Shown piece by piece: positions 49,468 through 58,026 of a DNA stretch of 64,000 nucleotides. Position 1 is the stretch's first letter. Every line of letters begins with the position of its first letter. The notes beneath the pieces were generated by a model, which worked only from the letters and a program-made list of their open reading frames with translations, did not search any database and had not been told where the DNA came from. A program made the position numbers and the translations under genes. Origin of the DNA: Phenylobacterium soli (GTDB lineage: Bacteria; Pseudomonadota; Alphaproteobacteria; Caulobacterales; Caulobacteraceae); assembly GCF_003254475.1 (NCBI RefSeq), contig NZ_QFYQ01000001.1:248001-312000 (forward strand), written 5' to 3'.

Positions 49468-49782
49468 ATGCAGATCGACCAGACCCTGCGCGACGGCGTT
49501 CCGATCGTCGCCCTGAAGGGACGGCTGGACAGCCGGGCCGCCGAGCTCTGCGCGGCGCGGCTCGTTCCGCTCGCCGGCGACGGGCGTCCGGCGCTGATCC
49601 TCGACATGGCCGAGGTCGGCTATGTCGGCGGCGCGGGCCTTCGCGTGCTGATCATGCTGGCGGCCCGCGCCCGGGCCTGCGGCGCCGCCTTGAGCATCGC
49701 CGCGCCGCCGCAGCCGCTCATCCAGGCCCTCGCCTTGAGCGGCCTGGGCGAGCGGCTGGAGGGCGTGCTGCCGGCCGTGTGA
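49468..49782 (+). CDS. STAS-domain protein (anti-sigma factor antagonist-like)
   Basis: A 104-residue single STAS domain, related to SpoIIAA/RsbV, which are switched by phosphorylation of a serine. Here the segment normally reading like YISSAGLRVL is YVGGAGLRVL, with glycines where the phosphorylated serine should be. The rest (VPIVALKGRLDSRAAELC, LILDMAEVGYVGGAG) is intact. It lies 31 nt after the repeat protein on the same strand, with AGCGGG upstream of its ATG, so it seems to belong to the export operon. Its partner is unknown. Confidence 0.88.
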   Translation: MQIDQTLRDGVPIVALKGRLDSRAAELCAARLVPLAGDGRPALILDMAEVGYVGGAGLRVLIMLAARARACGAALSIAAPPQPLIQALALSGLGERLEGVLPAV

Positions 49783-49888
49783 CTGCGCCGGGCCGCTCCA
49801 TCCGGCCCCGGTGGCTTCCGCTACGTCCGGCTTGACGGGCGCTGGGGCGGGGCGGCTCCGTGGGACGGAGCATAGGGAGGAAGACGCC

Positions 49889-50989
49889 ATGCAGGTCACA
49901 GCCGCCGTCACGCGGGCGCCGGGCGCCGCGTTCGAGCTGGCCAGCGTGGAGCTGGACGAGCCCCGCGCCGACGAGGTGCGGGTGCGGATCGCCGCCGTCG
50001 GCGTCTGCCACACCGACCTGGTGGCGCGGGAGGGCGGCATGCCCTTCGCCATGCCGGCGGTGCTGGGGCACGAGGGCGCGGGCGTGGTCGATGCGGTGGG
50101 CGCGGCGGTGACCAAGGTGAAGGTCGGCGATCGGGTGGCGATCACCTTCCGCTCCTGCGGGCAGTGCGCGCGCTGCCAGAGCGGGGATCCGGCCTACTGC
50201 TACATGATGCCGGCGCTCAACTACATCGGCATGCGGCCGGACGGGTCGAAGGCTCTGCACGAAGGCCAGGTGGACGTCTCGTCCAATTTCTTCGGCCAGA
50301 GCTCCTTCGCGACCTATGCCCTGGCCTACGAGACGAACCTCATCCGGCTGCCCGACGACATCCCCTTCGAGCTGGCCGCGCCGCTGGGCTGCGGGGTGCA
50401 GACAGGGGCCGGCGGGGTGATGCTGGCGCTGGGGGCCAAGGCGGGCTCGGGCATCCTGATCACCGGCGGCGGGGCGGTCGGCCTCTCGGCCGTGATGGGG
50501 GCGAAGATCCAGGGCTGTTCGACGATCATCGTGCTGGAGCCGCATGCGGAGCGTCGGGCCCTGGCGAGCGCGCTGGGGGCGACCCACGTGCTCGACCCCG
50601 CGCAGGCCAGCGACCTGGCGGCGGCGGTGCGGGCGATCGTGGCCACGGGCGTGGACTACGCCTTCGACACCACCGGGCGGCCCGAGGTGCTCTCCGGCGT
50701 CATGGGGGCGCTGGCGCCCAAGGGCGTTCTGGGGATCGTCGGCATCCCGCCGGCCGGAACGCCCCTGCCCGGCGACCTCGGAACCGTGCTGACCTTCGGC
50801 CAGACCGTGCGCGGCATCATCGAGGGCGACAGCGACCCGGACGAATTCCTTCCCGTCCTCATCGAGCACTGGCGGGCCGGCCGGCTGCCGCTGGAGAAGC
50901 TCGTGAAGACCTATCCCTTCGCCGAGATCAACCAGGCCATCGCCGCCCAGCATCACGGCGACTGCGTGAAGGTGGTGCTGACGCTCTGA
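49889..50989 (+). CDS. Zinc-dependent alcohol dehydrogenase, aryl-alcohol type
   Basis: A 366-residue medium-chain dehydrogenase. Catalytic zinc ligands lie in GVCHTDLV and LGHEGAGVV. The structural zinc loop has four Cys (SCGQCARCQSGDPAYC). The coenzyme fold is ILITGGGAVGLSAVMG. The N-terminal TRAPGAAFELASVELDEP and overall pattern resemble aryl/benzyl alcohol dehydrogenases. The ATG at 49889 follows AGGGAGG; the upstream frame is not homologous. It is followed 92 nt later by an aldo/keto reductase. Confidence 0.9.
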   Translation: MQVTAAVTRAPGAAFELASVELDEPRADEVRVRIAAVGVCHTDLVAREGGMPFAMPAVLGHEGAGVVDAVGAAVTKVKVGDRVAITFRSCGQCARCQSGDPAYCYMMPALNYIGMRPDGSKALHEGQVDVSSNFFGQSSFATYALAYETNLIRLPDDIPFELAAPLGCGVQTGAGGVMLALGAKAGSGILITGGGAVGLSAVMGAKIQGCSTIIVLEPHAERRALASALGATHVLDPAQASDLAAAVRAIVATGVDYAFDTTGRPEVLSGVMGALAPKGVLGIVGIPPAGTPLPGDLGTVLTFGQTVRGIIEGDSDPDEFLPVLIEHWRAGRLPLEKLVKTYPFAEINQAIAAQHHGDCVKVVLTL

Positions 50990-51081
50990 ACTGCTCTCCC
51001 GCGCGCGGGAGAGGGCGCCGGGGTTGACGGGTCTGGCGCGCGGGGGTTTGTCGGCGGCTCGGTGAGATCAAGGAGCTGCCC

Positions 51082-52092
51082 ATGCACACCCGCAAAGTCG
51101 GTCCGTTCGACGTCTCGGCCATCGGCCTGGGGTGCATGAGCCTTTCCCACGCCTATGGGACGCCGCCCTCGCGGGAGACGGCCGAGCAGGTGCTGCGCGG
51201 GGCGCTGGAGGCGGGCTACACCTTCTTCGACACCGCCGCCGTCTATGGCCTGGGCCACAACGAGAGCCTGGTGGGCGAGGTGCTGGGGCCGGACCGGGCG
51301 AAGTTCACCCTCGCCTCGAAGTGCGGCCTGACCAATGCGGCGGCCACCGAGCGCGGCATCGATGGGCGGCCGGAGACCATCAAGGGCACCTGCGAGGGCA
51401 GCCTGAAGCGGCTGAAGACCGACGTCATCGACCTCTATTACCTGCACCGGCTGGACCGGAAGGTGCCGATCGAGGAGAGCGTCGGGGCGCTGGCCGAGCT
51501 GGTCCGCGAGGGCAAGATCCGGGCGATCGGGCTGTCGGAAGTCTCGGCCGAGACCCTGCGACGCGCCCACGCCGTGCACCCGATCGCGGCCCTGCAGACC
51601 GAGTATTCGCTGTGGACGCGCAATCCCGAGGTGGCGGTGCTGGACGCCTGTCGCGAGCTCGGCGTGGCGTTCGTCGCCTTCTCGCCGGTGGCGCGGGGCT
51701 TCCTGGCCGGCGGGGTGACGGACGTCGCCAGCCTGGTCGAGGGCGATCTGCGGCGGGCGATGCCGAGGTTCCAGGGCGAGGCCTTCCAGCACAACCTCAA
51801 GCTCTTCGACGGCTTCAAATCCCTGGCGGCCGAGGCCGGCTGCACCCCGGCCCAGCTCTGCCTCGCCTGGCTGCTGGCCAAGGACCCGATCATCGTGCCG
51901 ATCCCGGGTACCGCCAATCCCGAGCACATGCGGGAGGACGCGGCGGCCGAGGCGGTCCGGCTGTCGCCGGAGGTTCTCGCGAAGGCCGAGGCGCTGGTGA
52001 ACGCGCAGACGGTGGCGGGCAACCGCTACAGCCCGGCGCTGCAGGCCTCGATCGACACGGAGTTGCTGCCGAACGAGACGGTCGCGGCCTGA
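51082..52092 (+). CDS. Aldo/keto reductase (AKR13-like)
   Basis: A 336-residue NADPH-dependent reductase with an intact catalytic tetrad: Asp and Tyr in FFDTAAVYGLGHNE, Lys in LASKCG, His in YYLHRLD. The cofactor region IIVPIPGTANPEHMREDAAA and VREGKIRAIGLSEVS are typical of the YajO/AKR13 group, which act on aldehydes and pyridoxal-like or xenobiotic carbonyls. The true substrate is unknown. AAGGAGCTG precedes the ATG. Confidence 0.93.
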   Translation: MHTRKVGPFDVSAIGLGCMSLSHAYGTPPSRETAEQVLRGALEAGYTFFDTAAVYGLGHNESLVGEVLGPDRAKFTLASKCGLTNAAATERGIDGRPETIKGTCEGSLKRLKTDVIDLYYLHRLDRKVPIEESVGALAELVREGKIRAIGLSEVSAETLRRAHAVHPIAALQTEYSLWTRNPEVAVLDACRELGVAFVAFSPVARGFLAGGVTDVASLVEGDLRRAMPRFQGEAFQHNLKLFDGFKSLAAEAGCTPAQLCLAWLLAKDPIIVPIPGTANPEHMREDAAAEAVRLSPEVLAKAEALVNAQTVAGNRYSPALQASIDTELLPNETVAA

Positions 52093-52203
52093 CGGCCTGG
52101 CGGGGTCCTTCCGCGACCCGTTCTCAACTTGAAGCTACGGTACGATTCCTTCACCACGCCTGGTTTAGCCTTCGCCTCAAAGCTCATCGAAGAGAGGTGA
52201 GGG

Positions 52204-52395
52204 ATGGGGACGAAGACATTCCACGGCCAGTCGCTCGAGGACGTCGACGACAAGGCCGACGCCTGGCTGGCGGAGCATCCGCAGCTGAAGAACGTCCAGA
52301 TGCACGCCCTGGGCGTCCGCGAGGCGGCGAACGGCAACACGCCGCCGCCGCGTGAGGCCGGGCGCTGGAGCATCGTGCTCTCCTACGAGGACTGA
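52204..52395 (+). CDS. Small soluble protein, unknown function
   Basis: A 63-residue acidic protein with no recognised family. GAGAGGTGAGGG immediately precedes the ATG, a strong ribosome binding site. The sequence has a helical half (LEDVDDKADAWLAEHPQLK) and a strand-like half (VQMHALGVREA, GRWSIVLSYED), suggesting a small alpha/beta fold. It is convergent with the zinc-ribbon-like gene, 3 nt away. Confidence 0.7.
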   Translation: MGTKTFHGQSLEDVDDKADAWLAEHPQLKNVQMHALGVREAANGNTPPPREAGRWSIVLSYED

Positions 52396-52398
52396 CCC

Positions 52399-52728
52399 TC
52401 AGTTGCGGTAGAGGCCGGCGAGGCGGCGGGCCTCGCGCGGGTCGAGGCCGCGCGGACGGGCGAGCTCCATGCGCCAGCGCACCCGCTGGCACATCGGGCA
52501 CGGCCAGGCGACGCGCCGGGCCAGCGCGCCCACGGGCGTCGGATGGCCGCCGGCCTTCAGCTCGCGCAGGCGATCGAGCAGGCGCTCGGGCGAATAGGGC
52601 TTCGCCCAGCCGCACATGGCGCAGGTGAGCAGCACCACCGAGCCCGGGTAGCGGCGATGGTCGCCGAGCGTCAGCCGGCCGTCGTCCGGGACCGGCTCGT
52701 AAGGGTGGCGGGTCTTGCGGGTGGGCAT
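52399..52728 (-). CDS. Zinc-ribbon-like small protein
   Basis: A 109-residue basic protein with two CxxC knuckles, CAMC and CPMC, about 35 residues apart, which could bind one zinc. The rest is Arg-rich (about residues 85-105), suggesting nucleic-acid binding. No family is recognised. Confidence 0.65.
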   Translation of the reverse strand: MPTRKTRHPYEPVPDDGRLTLGDHRRYPGSVVLLTCAMCGWAKPYSPERLLDRLRELKAGGHPTPVGALARRVAWPCPMCQRVRWRMELARPRGLDPREARRLAGLYRN

Positions 52729-52767
52729 GGCCGGATCATAAGTTCACTCTTTGTTCTAGCCGAGTCC

Positions 52768-52806
52768 AAAAAAAGGAGGAGCCGGCCCCTGCGTAAGGCC
52801 GGCTCC
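52768..52806 (-). terminator. Rho-independent terminator of the Thr-rich lipoprotein gene
   Basis: On the minus strand a 9-bp stem (GAGCCGGCC/GGCCGGCTC) is followed by CCTTTTTTT. It lies about 26 nt after the stop. Confidence 0.88.
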
Positions 52807-52831
52807 GCAAAGGTCCTCCAGGACCCTTCAG

Positions 52832-53098
52832 TTATTTCGGCGTCGAGTTGGTGCTCGTGCTGTTGGTCGTAGTGGTGGTGCTGTTGCCCGCCATCATGTT
52901 GCCGCCGGACTCGGTGGTGTTGCCGGCCATGGCGTTGGTGTCGGGCGCGGTCGTCGTCGTCGTGGTGGAGGTGGTCGTGTTGGTGTCGGTGGCCGTCGCC
53001 GTGTCGGCGGTGTTGTCGGCCTTCTTGCTGCAGCCCGCCAGCGCCATCGCCGCAGCCGCGCTGGCGGCGAGGGCCAGCCCCCAAGCTCCGCTTTTCAT
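52832..53098 (-). CDS. Threonine/asparagine-rich lipoprotein
   Basis: An 88-residue lipoprotein. The signal peptide ends in the lipobox MALAGC (Cys23). The mature part is low complexity, rich in Thr, Asn and Ala (runs of T and NST), so it is probably an unstructured surface tail. Its gene has a strong terminator. A GGAAC/GTT pair with an unusually long spacer lies upstream on the minus strand, too weak to call a promoter. Confidence 0.8.
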   Translation of the reverse strand: MKSGAWGLALAASAAAAMALAGCSKKADNTADTATATDTNTTTSTTTTTTAPDTNAMAGNTTESGGNMMAGNSTTTTTNSTSTNSTPK

Positions 53099-53303
53099 CT
53101 GAGCTTCGCCTTCCTTTTGTGATCGATAACGGCCGCGCGCCTCCTCCCGGAGGGCGGGTCCGAAGGGGGGAACAGCAAGGCCTCGGGGTCGGTTCCGAAA
53201 ATGTGATCGGAACCCACAGGAAAGTCGCGCTTTGCCGCCGCTGACGGAGCCGTGATCCGGTCAAGCCTGGAACCGGAGCCTCATTTGGACCGCTCCTGGA
53301 CCC

Positions 53304-53411
53304 ATGACCGTCCATGGCCCGATGAACTTCCTGTTCGTGATCGCGCTGATCTGCGCCTTCGCCGCCCTTGCCCTGCCGAAGATCTTCGAGCTGATGGGCC
53401 GCCGACGCTAG
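53304..53411 (+). CDS. Tiny membrane protein candidate (35 residues)
   Basis: An open frame from ATG 53304 to TAG 53411 encodes MTVHGPMNFLFVIALICAFA and on to LMGRRR: one hydrophobic helix with a basic C-terminus. A second in-frame ATG at 53322 would give 29 residues. There is no good ribosome binding site, so evidence is only the amphiphilic pattern and position. It ends 3 nt before the convergent mtgA stop. Confidence 0.4.
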   Translation: MTVHGPMNFLFVIALICAFAALALPKIFELMGRRR

Positions 53412-53414
53412 ACC

Positions 53415-54137
53415 TTACGGATAGACGCAGGCGTCGAGGTCGTCCCGGCGGACCACGCCGGCGCGCGCCACGATGGTCCCCGACCGGCGCTGGATGTAAG
53501 GCCCTGGCCGCGCGGCCTTCCAGCTCAGGGGCTTGGGGATGATCGCCGCCAGGCGCGCCGCCTGGGCCGGGCTGAGCCGGCCGGCGGAGAGGTGGAAGTT
53601 GTGCTGGGCGGCGGCCTCGGCCCCATAGACGCCGGGGCCCCATTCGATGGAGTTCAGATAGACCTCCATGATCCTGGGCTTGCCCCAGATCCCCTCGATG
53701 AGGACCGTGAACCAGGCCTCGAGTCCCTTGCGCACCCAGTCCCGGTGCGGCCACAGGAAGATGTTCTTGGCGGTCTGCTGGCTGATCGTCGAGCCGCCGC
53801 GGATGCGCTCGGAGACGGCGTTGTGGTGCAGCGCCTTCTCGATGGCGTCGATGTCGAAGCCATGGTGCTGGCAGAAGCCTGAGTCCTCCGAGGCGATCAC
53901 CGCCCGCACGAGCTGGGGCGAGATGTCGGACAGCGCGACCCAACGCCGGTCGAAGCCCCTGCCCTCCACCAGCCGCTGGACCATCAGCCAGGTGATCGGC
54001 GGCGGCACGATGCGGTAGAGCGCGACCACCGCGACCGGACCCACCAGCAGGAAGATCAGCAGGCCCAGCATGGTCCAGCGCACGAGGCGCCCGAACAGGC
54101 CGCGCACGCCGCCCGGCTGGGACTTCTTCCGACTCAC
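53415..54137 (-). CDS. mtgA: Monofunctional peptidoglycan glycosyltransferase MtgA
   Basis: A 240-residue membrane-bound glycosyltransferase (GT51) that polymerises lipid II glycan strands. One transmembrane helix (about residues 23-45) is followed by catalytic motif 1 [14 protein letters not shown] with the key glutamate, then [26 protein letters not shown] and [15 protein letters not shown] with the second glutamate. The start is GTG at 54137 after GGGGAAAG; the frame stays open farther upstream but is not homologous. There is no transpeptidase domain. Confidence 0.95.
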   Translation of the reverse strand: MSRKKSQPGGVRGLFGRLVRWTMLGLLIFLLVGPVAVVALYRIVPPPITWLMVQRLVEGRGFDRRWVALSDISPQLVRAVIASEDSGFCQHHGFDIDAIEKALHHNAVSERIRGGSTISQQTAKNIFLWPHRDWVRKGLEAWFTVLIEGIWGKPRIMEVYLNSIEWGPGVYGAEAAAQHNFHLSAGRLSPAQAARLAAIIPKPLSWKAARPGPYIQRRSGTIVARAGVVRRDDLDACVYP

Positions 54138-54209
54138 GTTTGCTTTCCCCCGGGACAGGCCACTAGGTGACGGCGGGTGGTTCCATATCGTCAAGCGGGG
54201 GAGCAGGGA

Positions 54210-54872
54210 ATGAACGTCAGCGAGGCGATCGAGCGCCGGGTGTCGATCCGCGCCTTCCTCGACAGGCCGGTGGCCGGCGAGGTGGTGAAGGACATCCTGG
54301 TGCGCGCCGCCAAGGCGCCGTCCGGCGGCAACCTGCAGCCCTGGCGGGTCTATGCGCTGTCGGGCGCGCCCCTGGCCGAGTTCAAGGCGCTGGTGGCGGC
54401 CAATCCCTTCGGCGAGACGCCCGAGTACGACGTCTATCCGCCCAACCTCTGGGACCCGTTCCGCACGCGGCGCTTCCAGAACGGCGAGGACCTCTACGCG
54501 ACGATCGGCATCCCCCGCGAGGACAAGCCGGCGCGGCTGCGCCAGCTGGCGCGCAACGGCGAGCTGTTCGGGGCGCCGGTGGGCCTGTTCTTCTGCCTCG
54601 ACCGCAAGCTCGGCCCGCCGCAGTGGGCGGACCTCGGCATGTACATGGAAAACGTCATGCTGCTCGCCGCAGAGCGCGGCCTCGACACCTGCGCCCAGGA
54701 ATACTGGGCCCGCTATCCGCAGACGGTGACCAAGTTCCTCAAGGTCCCGGAGGACCACATGCTGTTCGCCGGCATGGCCCTCGGCTATCGCGACCCGCAA
54801 GCCCCGATCAACGGCCTGGTGGCCGCCCGCGACCCCTTCGAGACCTGGGGCGAGCTGGTCGGTTTCGACTGA
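54210..54872 (+). CDS. Nitroreductase family flavoprotein
   Basis: A 220-residue FMN-dependent NAD(P)H oxidoreductase. Motifs are [16 protein letters not shown], the FMN-contact segment [18 protein letters not shown], and [24 protein letters not shown]. Such enzymes reduce nitroaromatics or quinones, and the natural substrate is unclear. The ATG at 54210 has GGGAA close upstream. Confidence 0.92.
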   Translation: MNVSEAIERRVSIRAFLDRPVAGEVVKDILVRAAKAPSGGNLQPWRVYALSGAPLAEFKALVAANPFGETPEYDVYPPNLWDPFRTRRFQNGEDLYATIGIPREDKPARLRQLARNGELFGAPVGLFFCLDRKLGPPQWADLGMYMENVMLLAAERGLDTCAQEYWARYPQTVTKFLKVPEDHMLFAGMALGYRDPQAPINGLVAARDPFETWGELVGFD

Positions 54873-54876
54873 GGCT

Positions 54877-55371
54877 TCAGACCGGCGCGGGCGCCTTCCT
54901 GCGCTCCACCCAGGCGGCGAGAACCTCGCGGGCGCGGGCCGGCTCGTCGCGGTCGAACTCGGCGTGGGCGGCCGTCTTCACGGCCAGTTCGACCACATAG
55001 CCGTCGGGGTCGCGGAAGTAGGTGGAGGCGATCATGCCGTGGTCGGAGGGGCCGCGCACCTCCAGCCCCCGCCGCCGCGCCTCGGCCGTGGCGCGCTCGA
55101 CGTCTTCCGGCTCCGCCTCGAGCGCCAGGTGCAGGTCGAAGTCGTGACGGTCGACGAAGTCGAACGGGGCGTCCGGCGCCTCGAAGAAGGCCACGTAGGA
55201 GCCGTCGCGCAGGGCGAAGAAGCTGTGCAGGACGCGGACCTCGCGGCCGGTGGCGGTCGCGCCGATCGGCAGGGCGGCGGCGAGCGGCAGGCCGATCACC
55301 TCCTCGTAGAAGGCGCGCGTCGCCTCGGTGTCGCGGCAGCGGAAGGCCATATGGTGCAGGCGGTTGGTCAT
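54877..55371 (-). CDS. Glyoxalase/VOC superfamily protein
   Basis: A 164-residue protein with two VOC (beta-alpha-beta-beta-beta) units. Metal ligands are probably His7 in RLHHMAFRC, His in HDFDLHLAL and Glu in [11 protein letters not shown]. The family covers glyoxalase I, extradiol dioxygenases and resistance proteins. The function is not specific from sequence. It is convergent with the nitroreductase gene, 4 nt apart. Confidence 0.88.
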   Translation of the reverse strand: MTNRLHHMAFRCRDTEATRAFYEEVIGLPLAAALPIGATATGREVRVLHSFFALRDGSYVAFFEAPDAPFDFVDRHDFDLHLALEAEPEDVERATAEARRRGLEVRGPSDHGMIASTYFRDPDGYVVELAVKTAAHAEFDRDEPARAREVLAAWVERRKAPAPV

Positions 55372-55537
55372 CGGAGCCTCGCAAGGGGGAACCTGCAGGC
55401 GACCTAGCCTCTGTGGGGCGCGGCGGGCAAACGCCGTTGCCGCGGACCGGCTCTGCGTATCTGCAGAACAACCGGGGCGAGCGGAGACCAATTCTTACGC
55501 CCGGGGATTAAACTTCGGACATCGTCGTTCTTTGAGC

Positions 55538-55550
55538 GTGACACTGTCAC
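55538..55550. promoter_or_regulatory. Perfect dyad upstream of the globin gene
   Basis: GTGAC-ACT-GTCAC lies 48 nt upstream of the globin ATG. A -35-like TTGAGC precedes it. It is a candidate operator of an unidentified regulator. Confidence 0.4.
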
Positions 55551-55597
55551 AAGCTTCACTGTAGAGGGCCCGCCACTTCACCGACACGGACCCTTAC

Positions 55598-56011
55598 ATG
55601 ACCCCTGAACAGATCCAGCTCGTCCGCGATTCCTTCGCCAAGGTCGTGCCCATCAAGGCGCAGGCCGCCGACCTCTTCTATGGCCGGCTGTTCGAAGTGG
55701 CGCCCGCGGTGCGACCGATGTTCAAGGCCGACGTCAGCGAGCAGGGCAAGAAGCTGATGGCCGCCCTGGCCATGGTGGTCGGCAGCCTCGACAACCTCGG
55801 CGAAATCCTGCCGGCCGTGGAGACCATGGCTCGCCGGCACGTCAGCTACGGCGCCCAGGAAGGCCACTACGAGGTGGTCGGCGACTGCCTTCTTTGGACG
55901 CTCGGTCAGGGCCTGGGGGATGACTTCACCCCCGAGGTCGAAGCCGCCTGGACCAAGGCCTACACCACCCTCGCCGGGGCGATGATCTCGGCGGCCAGAG
56001 AGGCGGCCTGA
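55598..56011 (+). CDS. Single-domain bacterial globin
   Basis: A 137-residue globin resembling the haem domain of flavohaemoglobins and Vitreoscilla haemoglobin. The B/C helix region has the aromatic pair in DLFYGRLFE, and the proximal histidine lies in ETMARRHVSYGAQEGHY. There is no reductase domain. Such proteins bind O2 or convert NO. The ATG at 55598 follows GACCCTTAC without a strong ribosome binding site. Confidence 0.93.
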   Translation: MTPEQIQLVRDSFAKVVPIKAQAADLFYGRLFEVAPAVRPMFKADVSEQGKKLMAALAMVVGSLDNLGEILPAVETMARRHVSYGAQEGHYEVVGDCLLWTLGQGLGDDFTPEVEAAWTKAYTTLAGAMISAAREAA

Positions 56012-56021
56012 AGAAAGCGGC

Positions 56022-56993
56022 CTAGGGATTGACCTCGGCCACCCCGGCGTTCCCGTCCTCGTCGCCCCAGGCGACGCGGGCGGCGTCGGGGGTCATGGCG
56101 ACGCTGGAGATGGCGGCGCCCTTCTCCGATTTCAGCGGCGCGACCCGCTGGCCGGTGACGTCGCAGGCCCAGACCCGGCCGTCGTCGAGGCCGGCGGCGA
56201 CCCACGAGAGCGCCGGCGTGGCGGCCACCCGCACGACCATGGCGGCCTCGTCGTAGCCCACCTCGGCGGCCTGCTTGCCCATCGGGCCGGTGGAGCCGGC
56301 GAACGGCCAGACGACCACGCCATTGGAGCCCGAGGTGGCCATCAGCTGGCCCTTGGCCAGGAAGGTGAGGCTCTTCACCTTGGCCGGGTAGCCGCCCATC
56401 CGCATGTTCTTCTCGTCGGCCACGCGCCAGCCGTGGAGCTGATTGTCCTGCATGGCCGAGACCAGGAACTTGCCGTCCGGCGAGAAGGCCGAGACCACGT
56501 GCGAGCCGGCCCACTTCAGATAGAGCGGCTTCTGCGACTCGATCCGCGCATACCAGAGGGCGACCCCGCCATAGGTGGCCGCGGCGATCCGCCGGCCCTT
56601 GGGGTCGAAGGTGACGTCGGCCACCGACTTCTCGTGGGTGAAGGTGCGCGAGAAGGCCGGATCCGCGGCGTCGCGGACGTGCAGGTCGCGGCCGGCGGCG
56701 AAGGCGATCAGCTTCGACTCGGGGCTGGCGGCCACCGACTCGATCCAGCGGCCGGGGACCTTGGCGATCTCCTGCGCCCCCGAGGCGCGCGACCAGACGA
56801 GGCGCCCGTCGTCGCCGCCGGTCAGGATCCCCTCCCCCGAGGGGTGGACGCAGGCGCAGAGCACCGCGCCGTCGTGGGCCTCCACCGACTCGCCGCTCTC
56901 GAAGCGGACCGTGCCGTCGCCGAGCGCGAAGATCGCGCGGCGGGACGAATCGAACAGGGCGGCGGTGACGTAGGCGTCGAAGGCGTAGGTCAT
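56022..56993 (-). CDS. WD40-like beta-propeller protein
   Basis: A 323-residue cytoplasmic protein built of about seven beta-propeller blades. Each shows a pattern such as VLCACVHPSGEGILTGGDDGRLVWS, VADVTFDPKGRRIAAATYGGVALW or VSAFSPDGKFLVSAMQDNQLHGW. There is no signal peptide. It is probably a scaffold. It starts at 56993 after GAGGACGG; eleven bases separate it from the convergent globin gene. Confidence 0.85.
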   Translation of the reverse strand: MTYAFDAYVTAALFDSSRRAIFALGDGTVRFESGESVEAHDGAVLCACVHPSGEGILTGGDDGRLVWSRASGAQEIAKVPGRWIESVAASPESKLIAFAAGRDLHVRDAADPAFSRTFTHEKSVADVTFDPKGRRIAAATYGGVALWYARIESQKPLYLKWAGSHVVSAFSPDGKFLVSAMQDNQLHGWRVADEKNMRMGGYPAKVKSLTFLAKGQLMATSGSNGVVVWPFAGSTGPMGKQAAEVGYDEAAMVVRVAATPALSWVAAGLDDGRVWACDVTGQRVAPLKSEKGAAISSVAMTPDAARVAWGDEDGNAGVAEVNP

Positions 56994-57238
56994 GGGGCCG
57001 TCCTCTAAGCCCAAGGCCGGGCGGCGTCATCCCCGCGATGGGCGCGCAGGGCGGCGACCGAGGATGGGATCACGCAGTTCTCGGACGGGGGTGTGAATCC
57101 GGGCCTTGCGCAGGGCGGCGAGGGCAAGGGCCGGGATTCCGCATGCTTCGGGCTTTACATTCCCAAAACGGCTTGCCAATGGTCTGCCGACTGCAAGCGA
57201 GGGCGCGGAGAACGCTGCCCAAGGGAAGGAACTGCAAT

Positions 57239-57685
57239 ATGGGTGCAAAGCTGGGCGGCGGGGGCGGCGGACGCTTCAACCTCGGCCAGAACAGCGACAT
57301 CAACGTCACGCCGTTCGTGGACGTGATGCTGGTGCTCCTCATCATCTTCATGGTGGCGATCCCCGCCGCGACGGTGTCGATCAAGCTCGACCTGCCGCCG
57401 GCGATTCCGCCGCCCCCGGGCACCAAGGTGAAGGAGCCCACCCTGATCAACATCCAGGCCGGCGGCGCGATCTACATCGGCGACCGCGGGACCAGCCTGG
57501 ACGGCCTGATCACGGATCTGTCTGCCCGCCTGGCGCAGGACGATCCGGCCACGCCGCCGCCGCAGCAGCGGGTCTACATCCGCGCCGACAAGTCGGTCCG
57601 CTACGGCGACTTCATGGCGGTGATGAACACCCTGCAGGGCAACGGCTTCTACCAGGTGGCCCTGATCAACGAAGAGCTGTCCTAG
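57239..57685 (+). CDS. exbD: ExbD/TolR-family biopolymer transporter
   Basis: A 148-residue inner-membrane protein of the ExbD/TolR family, which with ExbB uses the proton gradient to energise TonB. One helix carries the conserved aspartate (NVTPFVDVMLVLLIIFMVAIP). The periplasmic domain has QRVYIRADKSVRYGDFMAVMN. The ATG at 57239 follows AAGGGAAGGA. There is no exbB or tonB next to it here; it is a single gene followed by a strong terminator. Confidence 0.93.
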   Translation: MGAKLGGGGGGRFNLGQNSDINVTPFVDVMLVLLIIFMVAIPAATVSIKLDLPPAIPPPPGTKVKEPTLINIQAGGAIYIGDRGTSLDGLITDLSARLAQDDPATPPPQQRVYIRADKSVRYGDFMAVMNTLQGNGFYQVALINEELS

Positions 57686-57711
57686 GACCTCTCTTCGCCA
57701 AGAGACTTCGG

Positions 57712-57740
57712 AAGAGCCCGCCCCTCGGCGGGCTCTTTTC
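57712..57740 (+). terminator. Rho-independent terminator of exbD
   Basis: An 11-bp perfect stem (AAGAGCCCGCC/GGCGGGCTCTT) with a 4-nt loop is followed by a T run. Confidence 0.92.
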
Positions 57741-57783
57741 GTTTGGCGGCTCGGGATCCTCGAGGGGCGCCCGAGGGCGAGGG

Positions 57784-57969
57784 TCAGGCGTGGCCTTCGA
57801 TGTCGAGATCGAGGCCGTCCTCGAGGTTGGGCATGGCGGAGTCGTCCGCCGCACCGCGCAGGCGGATGGCCTCGTCGATCAGCCGGCCGCGTTCGTTCAT
57901 GTTGGCGGTCGAGGCGGCCTGCCGCAGCAACGTCTCGGCGCGCCGGCGCAGCTCTTCCTCGTCACCCAT
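57784..57969 (-). CDS. Small acidic helical protein, unknown
   Basis: A 61-residue protein with a charged helical pattern (EEELRRRAETLLRQAAST, NERGRLIDEAIRLRGAAD) and an acidic tail. GAAGGTGG lies upstream of the ATG at 57969. An in-frame start farther upstream (58020) would add residues of no clear sense. No family is recognised. Confidence 0.6.
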   Translation of the reverse strand: MGDEEELRRRAETLLRQAASTANMNERGRLIDEAIRLRGAADDSAMPNLEDGLDLDIEGHA

Positions 57970-58026
57970 GCCGCCACCTTCGAAGCCCCGGTATGGAGCG
58001 GTCCTGATAACAACGATCAAATGTGA

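Noticed and set aside
53175..53215. GGAAC/GTT pairs on both strands upstream of the Thr-rich lipoprotein
   Set aside because: The spacing is one base too long and the CGTT element is imperfect on both strands.
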